DNA of 64,000 bases from Calcarisporiella thermophila CBS 279.70. Taxonomy: Eukaryota; Calcarisporiellomycota. The notes below the pieces were generated by a model, which was given only the letters and a program-made list of their open reading frames with translations, ran no database searches and was not told the origin of the DNA. The translations under genes were made by a program, and so were the position numbers. The DNA lies in the NCBI RefSeq assembly GCF_041956535.1, contig NW_027192199.1, positions 186,001 to 250,000 of the forward strand, in the 5' to 3' direction. Of this stretch, positions 24,199-36,556 are shown in pieces (position 1 is the stretch's first letter; each line of letters begins with the position of its first letter).

Positions 24199-27136
24199 TC
24201 ACAAAAATGGTATTTTGTCCAAGTCAAAAGGTGTTTTAAATTCCTCTTCATCAAAATCAAAGACATCGTCTTCCGATGAGTGACCACCCTTTACTTCCTC
24301 ACCATTTTCCTCCACGTCTCCTCCATCTTCTTCTTCGTTCGCCTTATCCTTGTCGTCCTTTTCAGTCTTCCCACTCCATCGGTCTCGGATCGATAGTGTT
24401 ACAAGACTCGATAGCAAGGACGGAGATAGCGAGCGAGGCGAAGATCGTGAGGAAGACGTGGGTGGTGACCGTGATAATTCGTTATCTTTCTCCTTCTCCT
24501 TCTCCTTTAGCTGATTCTCCTGTACAGCCTTACTTAAACTCGCCTCAGATGCACGGTTCTTCAGCAACGGCGAAGTTGCGAGCCCCAAAGAAGTTTCTGA
24601 GCGACTAGATGGCAGAGTACGTTTACGCGAATTGGAGGCTATACTTGTCAGCGAACGCAGCATGGACCGGGTGCCCCCTCCTGGAGTGGCATCAACTGGT
24701 CCAACCCCAGGTGATGATGCTGGTGATTCAGGCTCAGGGAGCTCAATATCTGGTAACGGGGCCTTCCACCAGTTCAGATCGGTGAAATCATTGTTAAGCT
24801 TTTGGTGCACAGGTGGAAAGAGTTGGTCGACAAGTTGACTTAGATCCATATATCTAAAATTAAAACAGGTAAGCAAGGATGTGGTTATGGGGGTGTATTT
24901 CTGGGACTCACGATGATTTGTAGCCTGCTGATGTCAGTAACTCGAGCACAACCTGACCATTTGGGTCAATGGTGAAGATGCGAGAAGCGGGAATATCTAC
25001 GCTGCGATAAGATAGAGCATCCTAATCCACGAAAATCCACGCAGTTAGAACTTCAATAATATCTATGAATAAAAAAAGATTACGACATACCGTTATCCGA
25101 TTCCCAAATCCAGCAAAAAATGGATTGCGGTCCGAAAATAGCCTTTGAATATCTCTTAAACAAGCCATCTTAAAGAGCTCTGGCTTTCGCATGATAACCT
25201 CACGATGGAATGCAGTCAATAATCGGTCTGGCGACATAATCACGGGTCCATCCGGAAGCTGGTAATTATTTTGCTCGACTTTTTTTAGGTAATCTCGCGT
25301 GTAATCCGCTTGGCCTATTGCACGTGAGGTCAGGTAGAGTATCTGGTAGCCATTTTGGTGAATATGTGTGTAGAGCTTCGCAACACCAGTGTGTGTCCAG
25401 TCTTTTCCAACCATAGTAAAGAGATGTCCAAGCGCGTCCGACCTAACCAAGAAAAATGAGCAAAGATGTTTAGAGAGATGACAACAGATAAAGAAATGAG
25501 GCTGGATTTTGGTACTTTGTAATAGTTCCATCGATATCAGAAATAATAATTTGGGTATCATGGTCCCAAAAGAAAAGCTTAGACACACACGTCGCCTTTC
25601 CATAATATGAAGAGGAAACAGTGAAGGAAATGGTATTCACTCCCTTTTTTAATTTCAAGGATTTCTGCAAAAAAAATTGTCAATTCATCTGCGTTAACAC
25701 CCCATGCACCTTCAAGTTATAGAAAAACTACAAACCAGTTGATCTGATGTTAACCGCAAAGTTTTCGCGTAATTGATTTTCCTTTGAGTGGATGTTGAAG
25801 GCTGTGGCTTCACATTTTCATGTGTCAAGATTTTCTCATCCCGCGTAAGTGTTGAGAGTGGAGCATTGGAATATTGTGGCGGCCACGACTTACTTCGTTC
25901 TCTCAGCCGTGCAGGAGTAGGAACTTCTGTGGAGATAGGTGTGTGGTCAGGAGTTTCAGGAGCTTCATGGGAATGAAAGGGAGCGGATGGCACCGCTACG
26001 GGTGCAAACTCATCTGTAAATCGGTGATGGTGCGAGTGCTTATGTGCAAGGACATCTACTTTTCCTCCGCTAGCGAGAAGATCGAGCTCGGATTTAGTTG
26101 AGGGTTTATTTGCTTCTGCTTCTTCAGCCTGAGCTTCAACATCAGTTTTATAGCCGGTTGCATCGATGACGGGGGGCTCTTAATAAATGAGAAATAAGTA
26201 TGAATACGTGCACTTTTTTTCATGATAGCTAAATAAATAAAGGCTTACTTGATTCTTTTACTTCGTCTTTTTCATGTTTGTTATCCTGCACTGCATCTAC
26301 CGAATGCTCTTGCTGTTCCGGCGACTCTTTATTCTCTTTCTCCTTTGACAATTTTGCCATAACCGCTTCCGCCATACTAGGTCCATTTTGAGTGTTATTT
26401 CCCTTCTTTTTTGTATTCTTAACTCTATTCGATACAGCTTCTCTTGGACTCTCTCCCTCACCCTCTAGAACGTAAAGATAAAGGGTTCGTAAATATGCAA
26501 CGGAATCCTAAGTTTTTATATCGGTAATATACCTGAACCGCTCGTGCTGTTTGCACTTACATATCCGTCACCTTCATTCTCACCCTCCAAAACTTTAGCG
26601 TCCGACACACTTAAATCTAAGAATGGTGGTTCCTATTATCATAACAATTTAAACAGCAGTTCACTCTTTAAATTCCTCCAAACATTGATGAGAAAAATAA
26701 AAGGTGGCTTACAGGCTGTTCAGCTGCTGAAGGCGATACAACTGGGCTTGCTATGGGTGAAGTGAGGAACTCTTCTGGTAGATCCTCCTCCGTCTCATAT
26801 ACAAAAAAGGCTTCACCAGAATCGCCAATTTTCATTGGAAAGTCTATAATTTCTCCATTCATTTTAATTTCCACCTATACAAAGGTTAATGATTCGTGAA
26901 AGGTTAGCTTTTAACCAAAAATATTCAATGAATTTATGAGATCTTGCCTTTTTCTCTTGTGGACGCAACACCGATAATTTTCCGAACCGGACATGAAAAG
27001 GCGAGCAAGCAAGTTCGCCATCAGGTTGCTCAACCACGATGACATCGATCGCACCTGAAAGAGTTGCGGGATTAATTTCGCGGTAAAATTGATTCACGGT
27101 GACCAGAACTCGGCCTAATTTCCCTACGTATTCCAT
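24199..27136 (-). CDS. PAH1: lipin / Mg2+-dependent phosphatidate phosphatase
   Basis: Nine exons: 27136-26948, 26874-26713, 26632-26533, 26464-26249, 26178-25736, 25664-25516, 25442-25091, 25021-24912 and 24853-24199 (about 791 residues). The N-LIP domain begins [18 protein letters not shown] and includes [15 protein letters not shown] and [13 protein letters not shown] long low-complexity linker carries a His-rich patch (HKHSHHHRF). The C-LIP/HAD domain has [18 protein letters not shown], the catalytic DxDxT motif ([14 protein letters not shown]), [17 protein letters not shown] and [15 protein letters not shown]. The enzyme dephosphorylates phosphatidate to diacylglycerol, controlling storage lipid and nuclear membrane growth. 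The first intron uses a GC donor (AAG|GCAAGA). The C-terminus is acidic, as in yeast Pah1. Confidence 0.94.
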
Positions 27137-27526
27137 GGGTTCGAAAAGGATGCCGTCTATATAACTTCTGCAGAAGGTAGTGGATTGATGTGATGAAGAA
27201 TGGATGCGGCTAGAGAGAAAAGAGAATGCAGAATGAATAACAGGATCAAGCGATCGTCGTTGAAGATATCATGAGAGGATCAAATAAAGCATCTTAGAAC
27301 TCACATGTAAATTCATCCTAGTCAATATTGAATCTCAGATTGGAAACGGAGCAATATGGAAACCGACGTCTTAGTGGTGAAAACTCAAAGCGTTTTTAAA
27401 GGAGTATCATTAAGGGATAAACAAAGCCATTTTCATTGTAGCTGAGTAATACCATAAAATAGAGTAAACAGAAGAATAAATAAAATAAAAGAACCATTTA
27501 AGACTATTAAAAATAAACCGAAATAT
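27137..27526. other. intergenic, lipin promoter
   Basis: No gene is seen in these 390 bases. They should contain the lipin promoter and the 3' end of the Not4 terminal exon. The sequence is AT-rich. Confidence 0.4.
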
Positions 27527-28053
27527 TCACAAGAAAATCTGCCGATTTTTTTCAATGACTGCCCGCAACCTCATCTCTACCATCTCTGCCTCACGCCGCG
27601 CGTTAGCCACCTCACGCTCCAGAGCCTCCACAATACCCATTGAGTGCTGCTGGTCAGCCACCCCTTCCCAGGACGACAAGGACGGTTGCCTGCCATCCCA
27701 AACCCCGCCCACATTAGCTTGCTGCTGCTTGGCCGCTGATCGCCGTTTCTTCTTCCCACTACGAGTTTGTGAAGAAAGCTGTTGAGAACCGGGCGAGGTG
27801 GAGTCGAACGACATCTGCTCAGGCTTGCCCTCATGCCCTGAATGCTTCTGTTCCTCCTCTTCAGGCTCAGGCTCAGGCTCAGCCTCATTCTCCTCATGTT
27901 CTCCCTCTGATTTCGGTTCGTTAGCGGAAACTTGTCGAAGCTGCTGTCGAAGTGGAAGATGTATAGGTTGCATTTGCGCGTTGCTAGGTTCAATGATAGT
28001 AGCATTCATCGGCTCGCCAATCCATCTCTCACCGCCAGATCGATCTCGTACAT
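27527..28053 (-). CDS. probable terminal exon of NOT4 (or separate small gene)
   Basis: This frame opens after a good acceptor (CTGTGAAG|AT at 28054) and encodes about 174 residues ending at 27527. They comprise an acidic region with EPEPEPEEEE, a basic patch (SGKKKRRSAAKQQQ) and a C-terminal coiled coil (VEALEREVANARREAEMVEM). The phase matches a donor inside the last Not4 codons (AACC|GTAGAT at 28555), giving one 1075-residue Not4 with a 502-base intron. If it is instead a separate gene starting at the ATG at 28009, that ATG would be preceded by an out-of-frame ATG at the acceptor. I favour the terminal exon, because coiled-coil tails are plausible for Not4, but the intron would be long for this window. 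Confidence 0.55.
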
Positions 28054-28544
28054 CTTCACAGATAAGAAAGAAAAAAAGAGATTAGTTCAGATATTACACT
28101 AAGATAGCGCTTATAAAATCGTATATAAAACAGTGCGAAAACAGAGAAGCGAAGAAAGGACAACACCTGGAGAGAAAATAGAGTAAGTTAAATAGAGCAA
28201 ATAATTCATTCATATGCAAATCCATTTTGAAACAAATAAAGTAATGAAAATTATATATTCATTCTTTATCAAATATGTATATAAAAGAAAAATATAATTA
28301 GAACAGGGTGTATAAATATTTGTAAATGAATAGAAAAAAATTGTGAAAATAAAACTAAAGGGTGATGCGAAATTAACAAAGGGAAGTGGCAAGGTAGGGA
28401 AGAATATTAAAAGACTTGTGGAGGTTGAATTGAAAAAAAGGCATGAAAATCAATGAAAGAAAAAAATTCAAGAAAAAAGAAAAGTTCCCCACCTTGTTCT
28501 TAATCGCTCCCCCATCTCACTTCTTATCAAATGAAAAAACCTCT

Positions 28545-31500
28545 TCAAAATCTACGGTTTGCCATCACCGACGAAGAAGTTGGAAACCCACCTGCCATAT
28601 CATTTCTAAATCCTGCCGCAGGAGAAAAACCACCAAAATCTCCTCCTGCCGATGCTGTGGAGGCTGTGATCGAGTCAAACAGCCCTTGTTGCGGTTTATT
28701 GGACATCTGTGACATGCGCACAGACATTATAGCAGGATCCTGAAAGGGTATACCTATTGCCAGCAATCACATGGAGATTATTCCTAGAAGAACTAAATAA
28801 AAGAGATGAATTGGATTTACCTTGAGCTCCACTATATCCGTTTGCATTTCCCACCGCATTCCCATTGCCATTACCGCCCACATTTTCACTAGTAGCCTTT
28901 TTCAAAAATTGTCCAAAGAACTCATGGGCACTTGCTGCGGAGGCAGACTGTTTAGGGATACCCATCAGTCCAAACTCTGAGAGGTCAGCGGTGGGCGTCG
29001 ATGAGGGAACATCGGTGGAAGAAGGCCATACATTGGGCGATGTTGTGAAGCCAGTGCGAGAGGATGCGGTGTTCAAATTTAGGCCAGGTGGAGGCGATTT
29101 TACTAATCCCGCAGGGTCGCGTGACTGCTGGAACTGTAGAGGAATCTGTTGTTGCAGATGCGATTGTGGGAGATGATGATGTTGCGGAAGGAGTAGGTTT
29201 TGCTGTAACTGTTGTTGCTCTGGAACCATAGAGCTGGCAAGAGACTGCTGCCCATTGTTTCCAACGCCAGCCTCTCCCCACATTCCGGCTCCTGCCGCAG
29301 GATTCCGCCCAGAGCTGAAGTTTACGTCCACATTTGGGAAAAGTGCTCTGAAATCCTCCTGCTGTTGAGTTCCCTTAATTCCTGCTGTGTTGCTCATTAT
29401 TGCGTTGGCGGGAAGAGCAGCTGTGAACCCACTTGCACTCCCGGCCGGTGCGGAGTCTTGTGCAAACCCAAACCGGGACCTCTCCCCTCCAAACCCAATC
29501 CCTCCGTCACGCTTTAATTGTTGAGAATGCTGCTGCTGTTGCTGCACGTGTGAATCCTGCTCACGAAAAGGGTCAAATATTGCAGCGGCAGCGGCTGCTG
29601 AAGCAGGTTGTGTCGAATATACACTAGCAGGAGATTGAGTTTGATTTCCAATGTTTGTGGATGACGAGCTTATCCATCTAGATCCTCCTCTCACGCTCCC
29701 ATTACCATACCCATGTTTCTCACCAAAAGAATCGGTCGTAAATGGATCGAAAATGCCATTATAAGAGGTGGAAGGAAGTCTAGCTGCTAGCACCACATGT
29801 AGCAGGAATTGGTCCATCGCACCCGCAAGGAGTTGCGCTGCACTTGCCGCAAGTTCCGCAAGCTGATTGCCGAATGAAAGATTAACCAGAGCTTCACGGG
29901 AAAGAATACCATCACTTGCTGTTGCTGCTGCAGATGATGTTGTTATTTCATTTTGTTGATCAATATCCTCACCAAAAACGTATTTGCTAAGCACGACCGC
30001 GAGATCCTCAGAGGGAGCAGAGGATAATGAAGCTTGTGCAGAGTCTTCTCTTGTCTTTTTTACTGGGGACGGAGGCATAGCTTGCTTTTGTGATTGCTGC
30101 GGAGATAACGGTGAAGAAGGAGAAGTCGTCTCTGTTCTCTTCTCTTCTGCGGCTTGATCCTCATTTGACGCAGCCTCTCCGTTGGAGCTCTTTGAAGTTT
30201 CATTTGATACTGCACTTCCATTCGACGGATATCTTCGATGTGATGTAGTTGCAGTAGTTTTTTGTTTTGTTTCACTGCGTATTCTGCCTCTACTAGAGTC
30301 GGGTGTTGCAGCTCGTTGCGGTAGTGGGAATCCAGGGAAATCCTGCGTGTTAAGAGTTGGCGTAGAAGGATTACTTCCAGATCCAACCTGCTTCGCCCAA
30401 GAGGCGGTAGGTGGTAAAGCAGAGCCTAGTAGCAACAGTTGGTGTTTACATTTACTAAAATTGATTTAATTTGGCAAACTTGTGATTTACCCTCGCTGTC
30501 GTGTTTTTCCTCTTGACCAGGAAGGTGACGTCCTAGACGCTCTAAGTTGGGGCTATCTAGTGTTGCGGAGCGGCGTGGAACAATTGGTGATGAAATAGGG
30601 CCGGAGGCACTGGACGAGTGTCGCCCGGAAAGCATTGGTCTTGCGGATGGGTCTGCAACTTGGTGGTGATCCTTTGGGTGATGTTTTCTAAAAATATATG
30701 GAAAATCGCAAGGATGAGCAAAAATGCTCTTTTAACGGTGTAGAAGTGGACATAAGTAACATACAGAGAGGATAAATCTTCCTTGGTATAGCTGTCAGCC
30801 TCTTCACCAGGTTCATGCAGGTACATACAGCCAGGGTTTTGGCATGGCATATTACGTAGATAATTCGTACAGTACTTTGTTGTTCCATAAGATGCTCTAT
30901 ATATTATCAAGTTTCAAAGTTAGCCTTCAGCCAAAACAAATGGTCCTCAAACTAAAAAATTTTACCTTAGAATTTTGCCATCGACCACTGTCCCATCTAC
31001 AGCGGCAATAGCTCGAGCTGCATCCTCTTTTCGGAAATATGTTATGTACACGCCGATACTTGGCTGTGGAACGACACCAGGAGTTGTCGACGAAGTGGCT
31101 GCAGGGTTACGACGATTAATAACGATTTTCGATATCTTGCCATACTGACCAAAGAACTCTGGCTGTTTCAAAGTCTGCAGTCGACAATTAGCATTTTTGG
31201 AACACAATTAAAATGACATGAACATATGAGCGCGAATACAAACCTCCTCATTCGCCACCCTTGGACTTAAGCCAATGACATACACCAAATTCTTTTGCAC
31301 TACACGCATGTTCGCAAGATTTTTGCGGGATTGCATCTCATGCTCCTTCTTTTCGCGCTCTTTCTGCTTTTTTTGCTTTTTTATTACGCTCGAGTCTATA
31401 TATATATACACGCAAATACACAAGAAAGTTGTTAATCTTAATTCTGATTGACTGCAATTTAGGAAGACGAAAATACATACTCTTCAGGAGAAATGGGAGT

Positions 31501-31779
31501 GAATTCCACCGTCTGCTCTGAATATTCTCGCCGACATGCCGGACATAACCCATTTAGATTTTCCTTTATATGATGCCAGCAAAATCGACAAATCTAACCG
31601 CAAAATCAAAAATCATAATTTAGATAATGAAGCTACTTACAAACACGACTTAGAGAATGAAAAAAACTCTTCAATACCTGATAGCCGCAAGGACACGGGC
31701 GAAAACGCCTATCAGAGATGTCCAATTCCTCCATGCAGAGGGGGCAGATGTAATCTTCATCATCAGAATAATGAGCCAT
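28545..31779 (-). CDS. NOT4: CCR4-NOT subunit Not4, RING E3 ubiquitin ligase
   Basis: Exons: 31779-31678, 31593-31481, 31388-31244, 31174-30966, 30896-30765, 30687-30491, 30425-28821 and 28753-28545 (903 residues if it stops here). The N-terminal C4C4 RING finger reads CPLCMEELDISDRRFRPC, then CGYQICRFCWHHI and GLCPACRREY. A basic helix and NMRVVQKNLVYVIGL lead into the RRM, then a C3H1-type finger (YCTNYLRNMPCQNPGCMYLH). The rest is Ser/Pro/Gln-rich and disordered, with NPF-like and poly-Gln segments. Not4 ubiquitinates stalled-ribosome and other substrates and works with Ccr4-Not in mRNA turnover, in cytosol and nucleus. The frame may continue into the exon at 28053-27527. Confidence 0.92.
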
Positions 31780-32582
31780 CTTTGACGTATTGAAAAAAAA
31801 CTAATATAGGCAGAAGATATCAATCTAAAAAAAAAAACGAAGGCAAAGTGAAAATAACTATAGTAAGAGTTTTAACGTTAATCAAATAGCAAAAAAAATA
31901 TATATATAAAAGGGCAACAACAACAACAGCAATATTTCTACTGATGGAGTGTTTAATCAGAAATTGAAAACGAAAACGAAACGAAGAGAAAAATGAAGAT
32001 AAAATAACTTCAACAAGGTGACGTCTGAGGATGACATAATCATAAAAAAATTTCATTTACCATTTATGCCCTAAGTAGAAACAGATGTATGCAAAGGTCC
32101 AAGGGTGTATACAAAGATATGCATTATGATTTATTATCACCATAAAAATCCGTATACACACCCAAGAGTTAGGTATACCCACAAATAAAACAACATGCAC
32201 TAATTTAAAACGAATAAAATATAAATAATTAGTGAAAAGAAAAGTAACGGAATATGTAATAATAATAGCAGAAAAAGAGTATTGGTAATTGTATTAGTGC
32301 AAAACAAAAAAATATAAGTAACAGTAGGAGAATATTATATAAAGTATATAAAATAAAAGGATCATACTTAAAGGAAAGAGGTTGAATGAGAAAAGAAAAA
32401 AAGAATAAAGCGAATCTGTTCAATGGAGAATATCGTTACAAAAAAAAATTATTCCAAATGGTAAAATAAGAGAAAACTGAAATATAAAGGAAAAATTATG
32501 CTTTAATCTTTTTATTTTTTTGCTTTCAAGTTGGTTCAATAATTGTACCATACCTAAAGCTATTCATGCACGCATCCTTAAT
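31780..32582. other. AT-rich intergenic region
   Basis: No gene is seen. It is strongly AT-rich with many A runs. It contains the Not4 promoter and the 3' end of the three-HMG-box gene. Confidence 0.45.
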
Positions 32583-35500
32583 TTAATCCTCATCATCCAC
32601 CTCATCTTCCTCCACATCATCTTCTAACTCCTCCACCTCCTCACCTAAATCTTCACCCAGATCATCAACCAAATCTTCACCCAAGTCATCTCCCAGATCT
32701 TCGTCTTGTTCGTCGCCAAAATCTCCTGCCAACTCCTCCTCGCCCTCTTCGCCTTTCGACGGTAATTCCTCCTCCTCTGTGTATACCCCCTCATGTTGCG
32801 CTGCGTGATATTCTTGCGTCTCACGTGCATACCGCTCCTTATCTCTCCGAGCTTTTTCTTCCCAAGGTTCTCTCTCCTCAGCGCTCATGCTGCGCCATTG
32901 CTCGGCAATTCTTTTACTTATTGGTCCCACCGTACTCCCAGGTAGTTCCGCAGCTATAGCAGGGCGCATTGCAGAAAGGAAAAAGAAAAACCCAGACATC
33001 GGGTGTTTGGGTGCTTTAGGATCCTTTGCGCGTCGTTTACGCCTTTTAAGTAATTGCTGTGAGTTAGCTGCCGCATTATGTTGTGAACCAGCCGTGGAGG
33101 ATATTCCACCAGATGCTGGCGGGGATGCCTCGAGTTCATCAACTTCCTCATCATCCCCTAATCCGCCCCCGCCCTCGTCGAGCTCAGAGGCTCCAATCCG
33201 CCGCTTCCGGCCCAGTTTAATCGCCATTTCCGCCTTAGTCCTACGACGAAACACATATCCTGGATGCTCTGACAGAAAGTCTTCTTTCAATACTCGCGCC
33301 TGCTGCATGTATATTTCTTTCGTAGCTCGATCCATCGACCGCCATCGTGTGGAGATCTCACGACTTAACTCTGCAACAGTCATGTTCGGATTTTCATCGA
33401 GAAGTTTATGACGCATCTCGCGATTAAATAACAAGTAGGCATTCATTGGTCGCTTGAGGCGTTCTGGTTCGTCGCGGAAAAGAGCGTCAGAGTCCGAGAC
33501 CGTGGATGTGGGGAATGTTGAACGTTTAGCGGTAGCTGCAGCTGGAGTAAAGCTAACAGGTCCCATGCCTGCCACCATCGCAGATGAAGCTGGCGGCGGT
33601 GGAGCAGGCCACAGGACTGGTTTCGATATGGTACTAGTCTCGACTTTCGAGGACGAATTTTCGGCAGCGGGGGTAATTTGCCGCTCTTGTAAGGGCTTGC
33701 TCGTAGAAAAGCTAGGTGTTTGCATACCAAGTTTCGTCGAGCTATTCAATCGACCTGAATATTCCTCTTTCTGCATCTATATTATGAGAATTATAATAAG
33801 ATTAATACTCTATTAAGTTGCATCAACATAAATCATAAAATATTGTTAGAGATGCTTCATTACCCTATCCATATTTGCCCACTCATGGCTAAGAAGCTTG
33901 CTAATCTCCATCAATTGCATGGTTGGATGTTCACGTTCAAGCTGCGGCCGGCGCTCGGATTCAAAAAGTTGAAAAGCTGTCACAGGGAGTTGCGTGTTAT
34001 CTCCACCCGGCTCTACAACATTGGTGGTAACTGGATGGGCATTGCTGACTGAGATCGGAGACACTTGTTCATTGAAGACAGTTCGCCGAGACGTACTCTC
34101 ATCGCCACTCGCCGTGGTTGAAAATATTGGCTGTATAATCGGTTGCTGAGGAGATAATCGCGGTTGAAGCTGTGGGGTACGAATTGAATGAGAAGCCTGC
34201 GGAGAAGATTGCGTGGTAGTTGATGAATAAACTGGGCTAGGCCATTGGTGCTGTAATTGAGGAGAAATTTGCTGTGGTTGAGATAAAGAAGGTAAAGAAG
34301 GTGGTGGATGTATAGGCTGCGGTTGGTGAATCGAGTGAAACGACACTACATTCTGCGCTGTAGTCTGTCGCCACGACTGCTGCGGTCGCTGTTGAGGTTG
34401 AAATGACGGTTGGGGTGAAGGAAGCGATATGGGGATATTTTGCGGATATTGCTGCGGTTGCGAAGTTTTGATTGTGCTGGTGGTATGGTGAGACATATTT
34501 TGAGGAAACGTTCGATAATTCTCTTCCCCCTCAATACCTGTAGAGTAGCTTTGCCGGAGCGAGACGCGGTTAGCAGCCATACCCTCTGCAGCCAAATCAT
34601 CCGTCTCGGCATTGCCAAACACCTGGCCAGCATCGGGAGCAGTTTGATCGTATATCGCAATTGGTTGTGAAAATCGCTTTTGATTTGTTGTAGCGCTGAA
34701 TGCGGAAAATGGACGCGCGGGAGAAACATAAATTCCGCTTACATCGTTCTTTGCCCCCGACCCTCCCCCAATTCCTCGACCGTTATCTGAAATTCTTTGT
34801 TGAGCTGACTGATCAAACACTGGCAGAGTTGCCTGTCCAGCTACAGGACTTCTATAGGTAGCAGGTGTTCGACTTGAAAATCCTGAGTTCATATTGACTG
34901 GTGTTTCATAAGTGTCACTCACAGTCTGCTAAATGGGTATCGTTAAATGTCAAAAAAATTAATAATCTCTTTCTCCCTAACATAATAAATCGTATATTTG
35001 CGATACCTCCTCCTCCTCTCCGATTGCCACTCCTCTCTCCAGGTTTTCACCTACACCAACATTCTGCATAGCTCCTATATTTGAGGATATTCCTTCGAAT
35101 CCTGTCCCTACCACGCCTATCTGCCCTGTTGTAGTACCATCTGGCGTCTCCATTCCGATCCCTCCTGTTGTAGATATGTGTGGCCAATTTTTTGCTGTGA
35201 GGCCTGAGGTACCCAATCCTGACGGTACATTTCCTATAGTATACGCCAATGGTGTATGTATTGCTGTAAATTGTTGCTGTTGATTTGCTTGAGTATATTG
35301 CTCCTTCGGTGAATATGAAAGACTTCGTTGCTGCTGCTGTTGTAATGGCGACTGGCGCTGAGGTTCTTGTTGCAGCTGTTTGGGTGAAGGGTGTTGTTGC
35401 ATTTGCGATTGCTGCAGACTTGAATGCGTTGACTGTGTTAGAGAAATTGGGGATATATTTGAAGTTTCGGATGGATGTTGCAAGGTTATCGAGTTAGCAT

Positions 35501-35927
35501 TCCCACCCCCGGCACTATATCTCCCTGCGGTTCCTCCGACTGATGGGTAAAATGACGATAACCCTCCTGAGGTACCAGTCCCGCCCGACGAACTATAGAA
35601 CGGTGTAACGAAAGCATCCCCACTCGACAACTTAACAGCATTTTGCGGTATGAAAGTATTTCCTTGGTCAAAATTTGATGCAGCATTATAGGACGAACGC
35701 ACGGAAGAAGAGCCAAACGAGCTCGTAGCAAATGTCGATGGTGTCGGTTGTGTGTTCGTGGATGGTTGCTGCGAGGGTGAATGAACATTATGTGAATATC
35801 GCGGGTAAGGTTGGTGAAATGTAGTGGAATGAGTTGGACTTTGGGATGCAGACTGCTGCGGTAAAAAGTGGGTGGTGGAATGGCGTTGTGCGTGCTGCTG
35901 TTGAGTGTAGTCTTCCTGGTAGGACAT
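32583..35927 (-). CDS. three-HMG-box protein with Gln-rich N-terminus
   Basis: Three exons: 35927-35007, 34925-33864 and 33776-32583 (about 1058 residues). The first 550 residues are Gln/Ser/Pro-rich and probably disordered. A first, less typical HMG box spans the second intron (VTAFQLFESERRPQLEREHP, HEWANMDR, then MQKEEYSGRL). The second box is MATA/SOX-like (ERLKRPMNAYLLFNREMRHK, STRWRSMDRATKEIYMQQ). The third is HMGB-like (DPKAPKHPMSGFFFFLSAMR, AEQWRSMSAEEREPWEEKA). A 65-residue acidic tail ends the protein (repeats of DLGEDL and DDVEED). HMG boxes bend DNA, and acidic tails commonly modulate this. The mating-type regulator sexM/sexP also has a MATA-type box, but those are small single-box proteins. 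No neighbouring mating-locus genes (triose-phosphate transporter, RNA helicase) are seen. Confidence 0.85.
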
Positions 35928-36556
35928 AATTTGGTGCGAAAGAAGACGCGAGGCGCAATGGATATTATTAGATCAACGCGTCCTGCTATCTGCGCCGATA
36001 GCCAGCATAAAATATAGGAAACTGAATATAAAAAGGGAGAGAAAGTCAGATTAAGTAAAAGAAAAGGTGATCAGCCCACAAAAAAAAGAGATTAATTTTG
36101 GGTTGTACTTCATCAATAGTGTGATGTGATCGAGGTCATTATTTTACAGTAAATGAAGATTGAAATTAAAATAATGACAATTGTCCGTTATTTTTTAATA
36201 ATAGATAAAATAACAGAGTTAATACACTAAGCAGTTGCGTATATTAGAAGAGCGAGCTATTATAAAACGATTTTTCCTTTGTGCAAGAAAAAAATTTTTT
36301 CCTACTTGCACAAAACGTTATTGAGCGCTGCGCCACGATATCAACTTTAAATTGATGAGAGCCAATTCAGTGTGATGAAATAGATATTTGATTTGATCAA
36401 AATATTAATAGCATGGGATAAAAAGTTATATGGAGGATATGAGTATATAAATAAGAAGTAAATCCATTCGATATATAAATAATTATTAAATAAATAAAAC
36501 TGAAGGATTTAAAAAATCCCTTTCTCTCATTGGCATATATATAGCTATTACTCCAC
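35928..36556. other. AT-rich intergenic region
   Basis: No gene is seen. It holds the promoter of the three-HMG-box gene and the 3' end of the kelch-pseudokinase gene. An imperfect inverted repeat around 36275-36314 (TTGTGCAAG / CTTGCACAA) flanks an A/T run. Confidence 0.45.

Noticed and set aside
32583-33776. sex locus (sexM/sexP) because of a MATA-type HMG box
   Set aside because: The protein is far too large, has three boxes, and the usual flanking triose-phosphate transporter and RNA helicase genes are absent.
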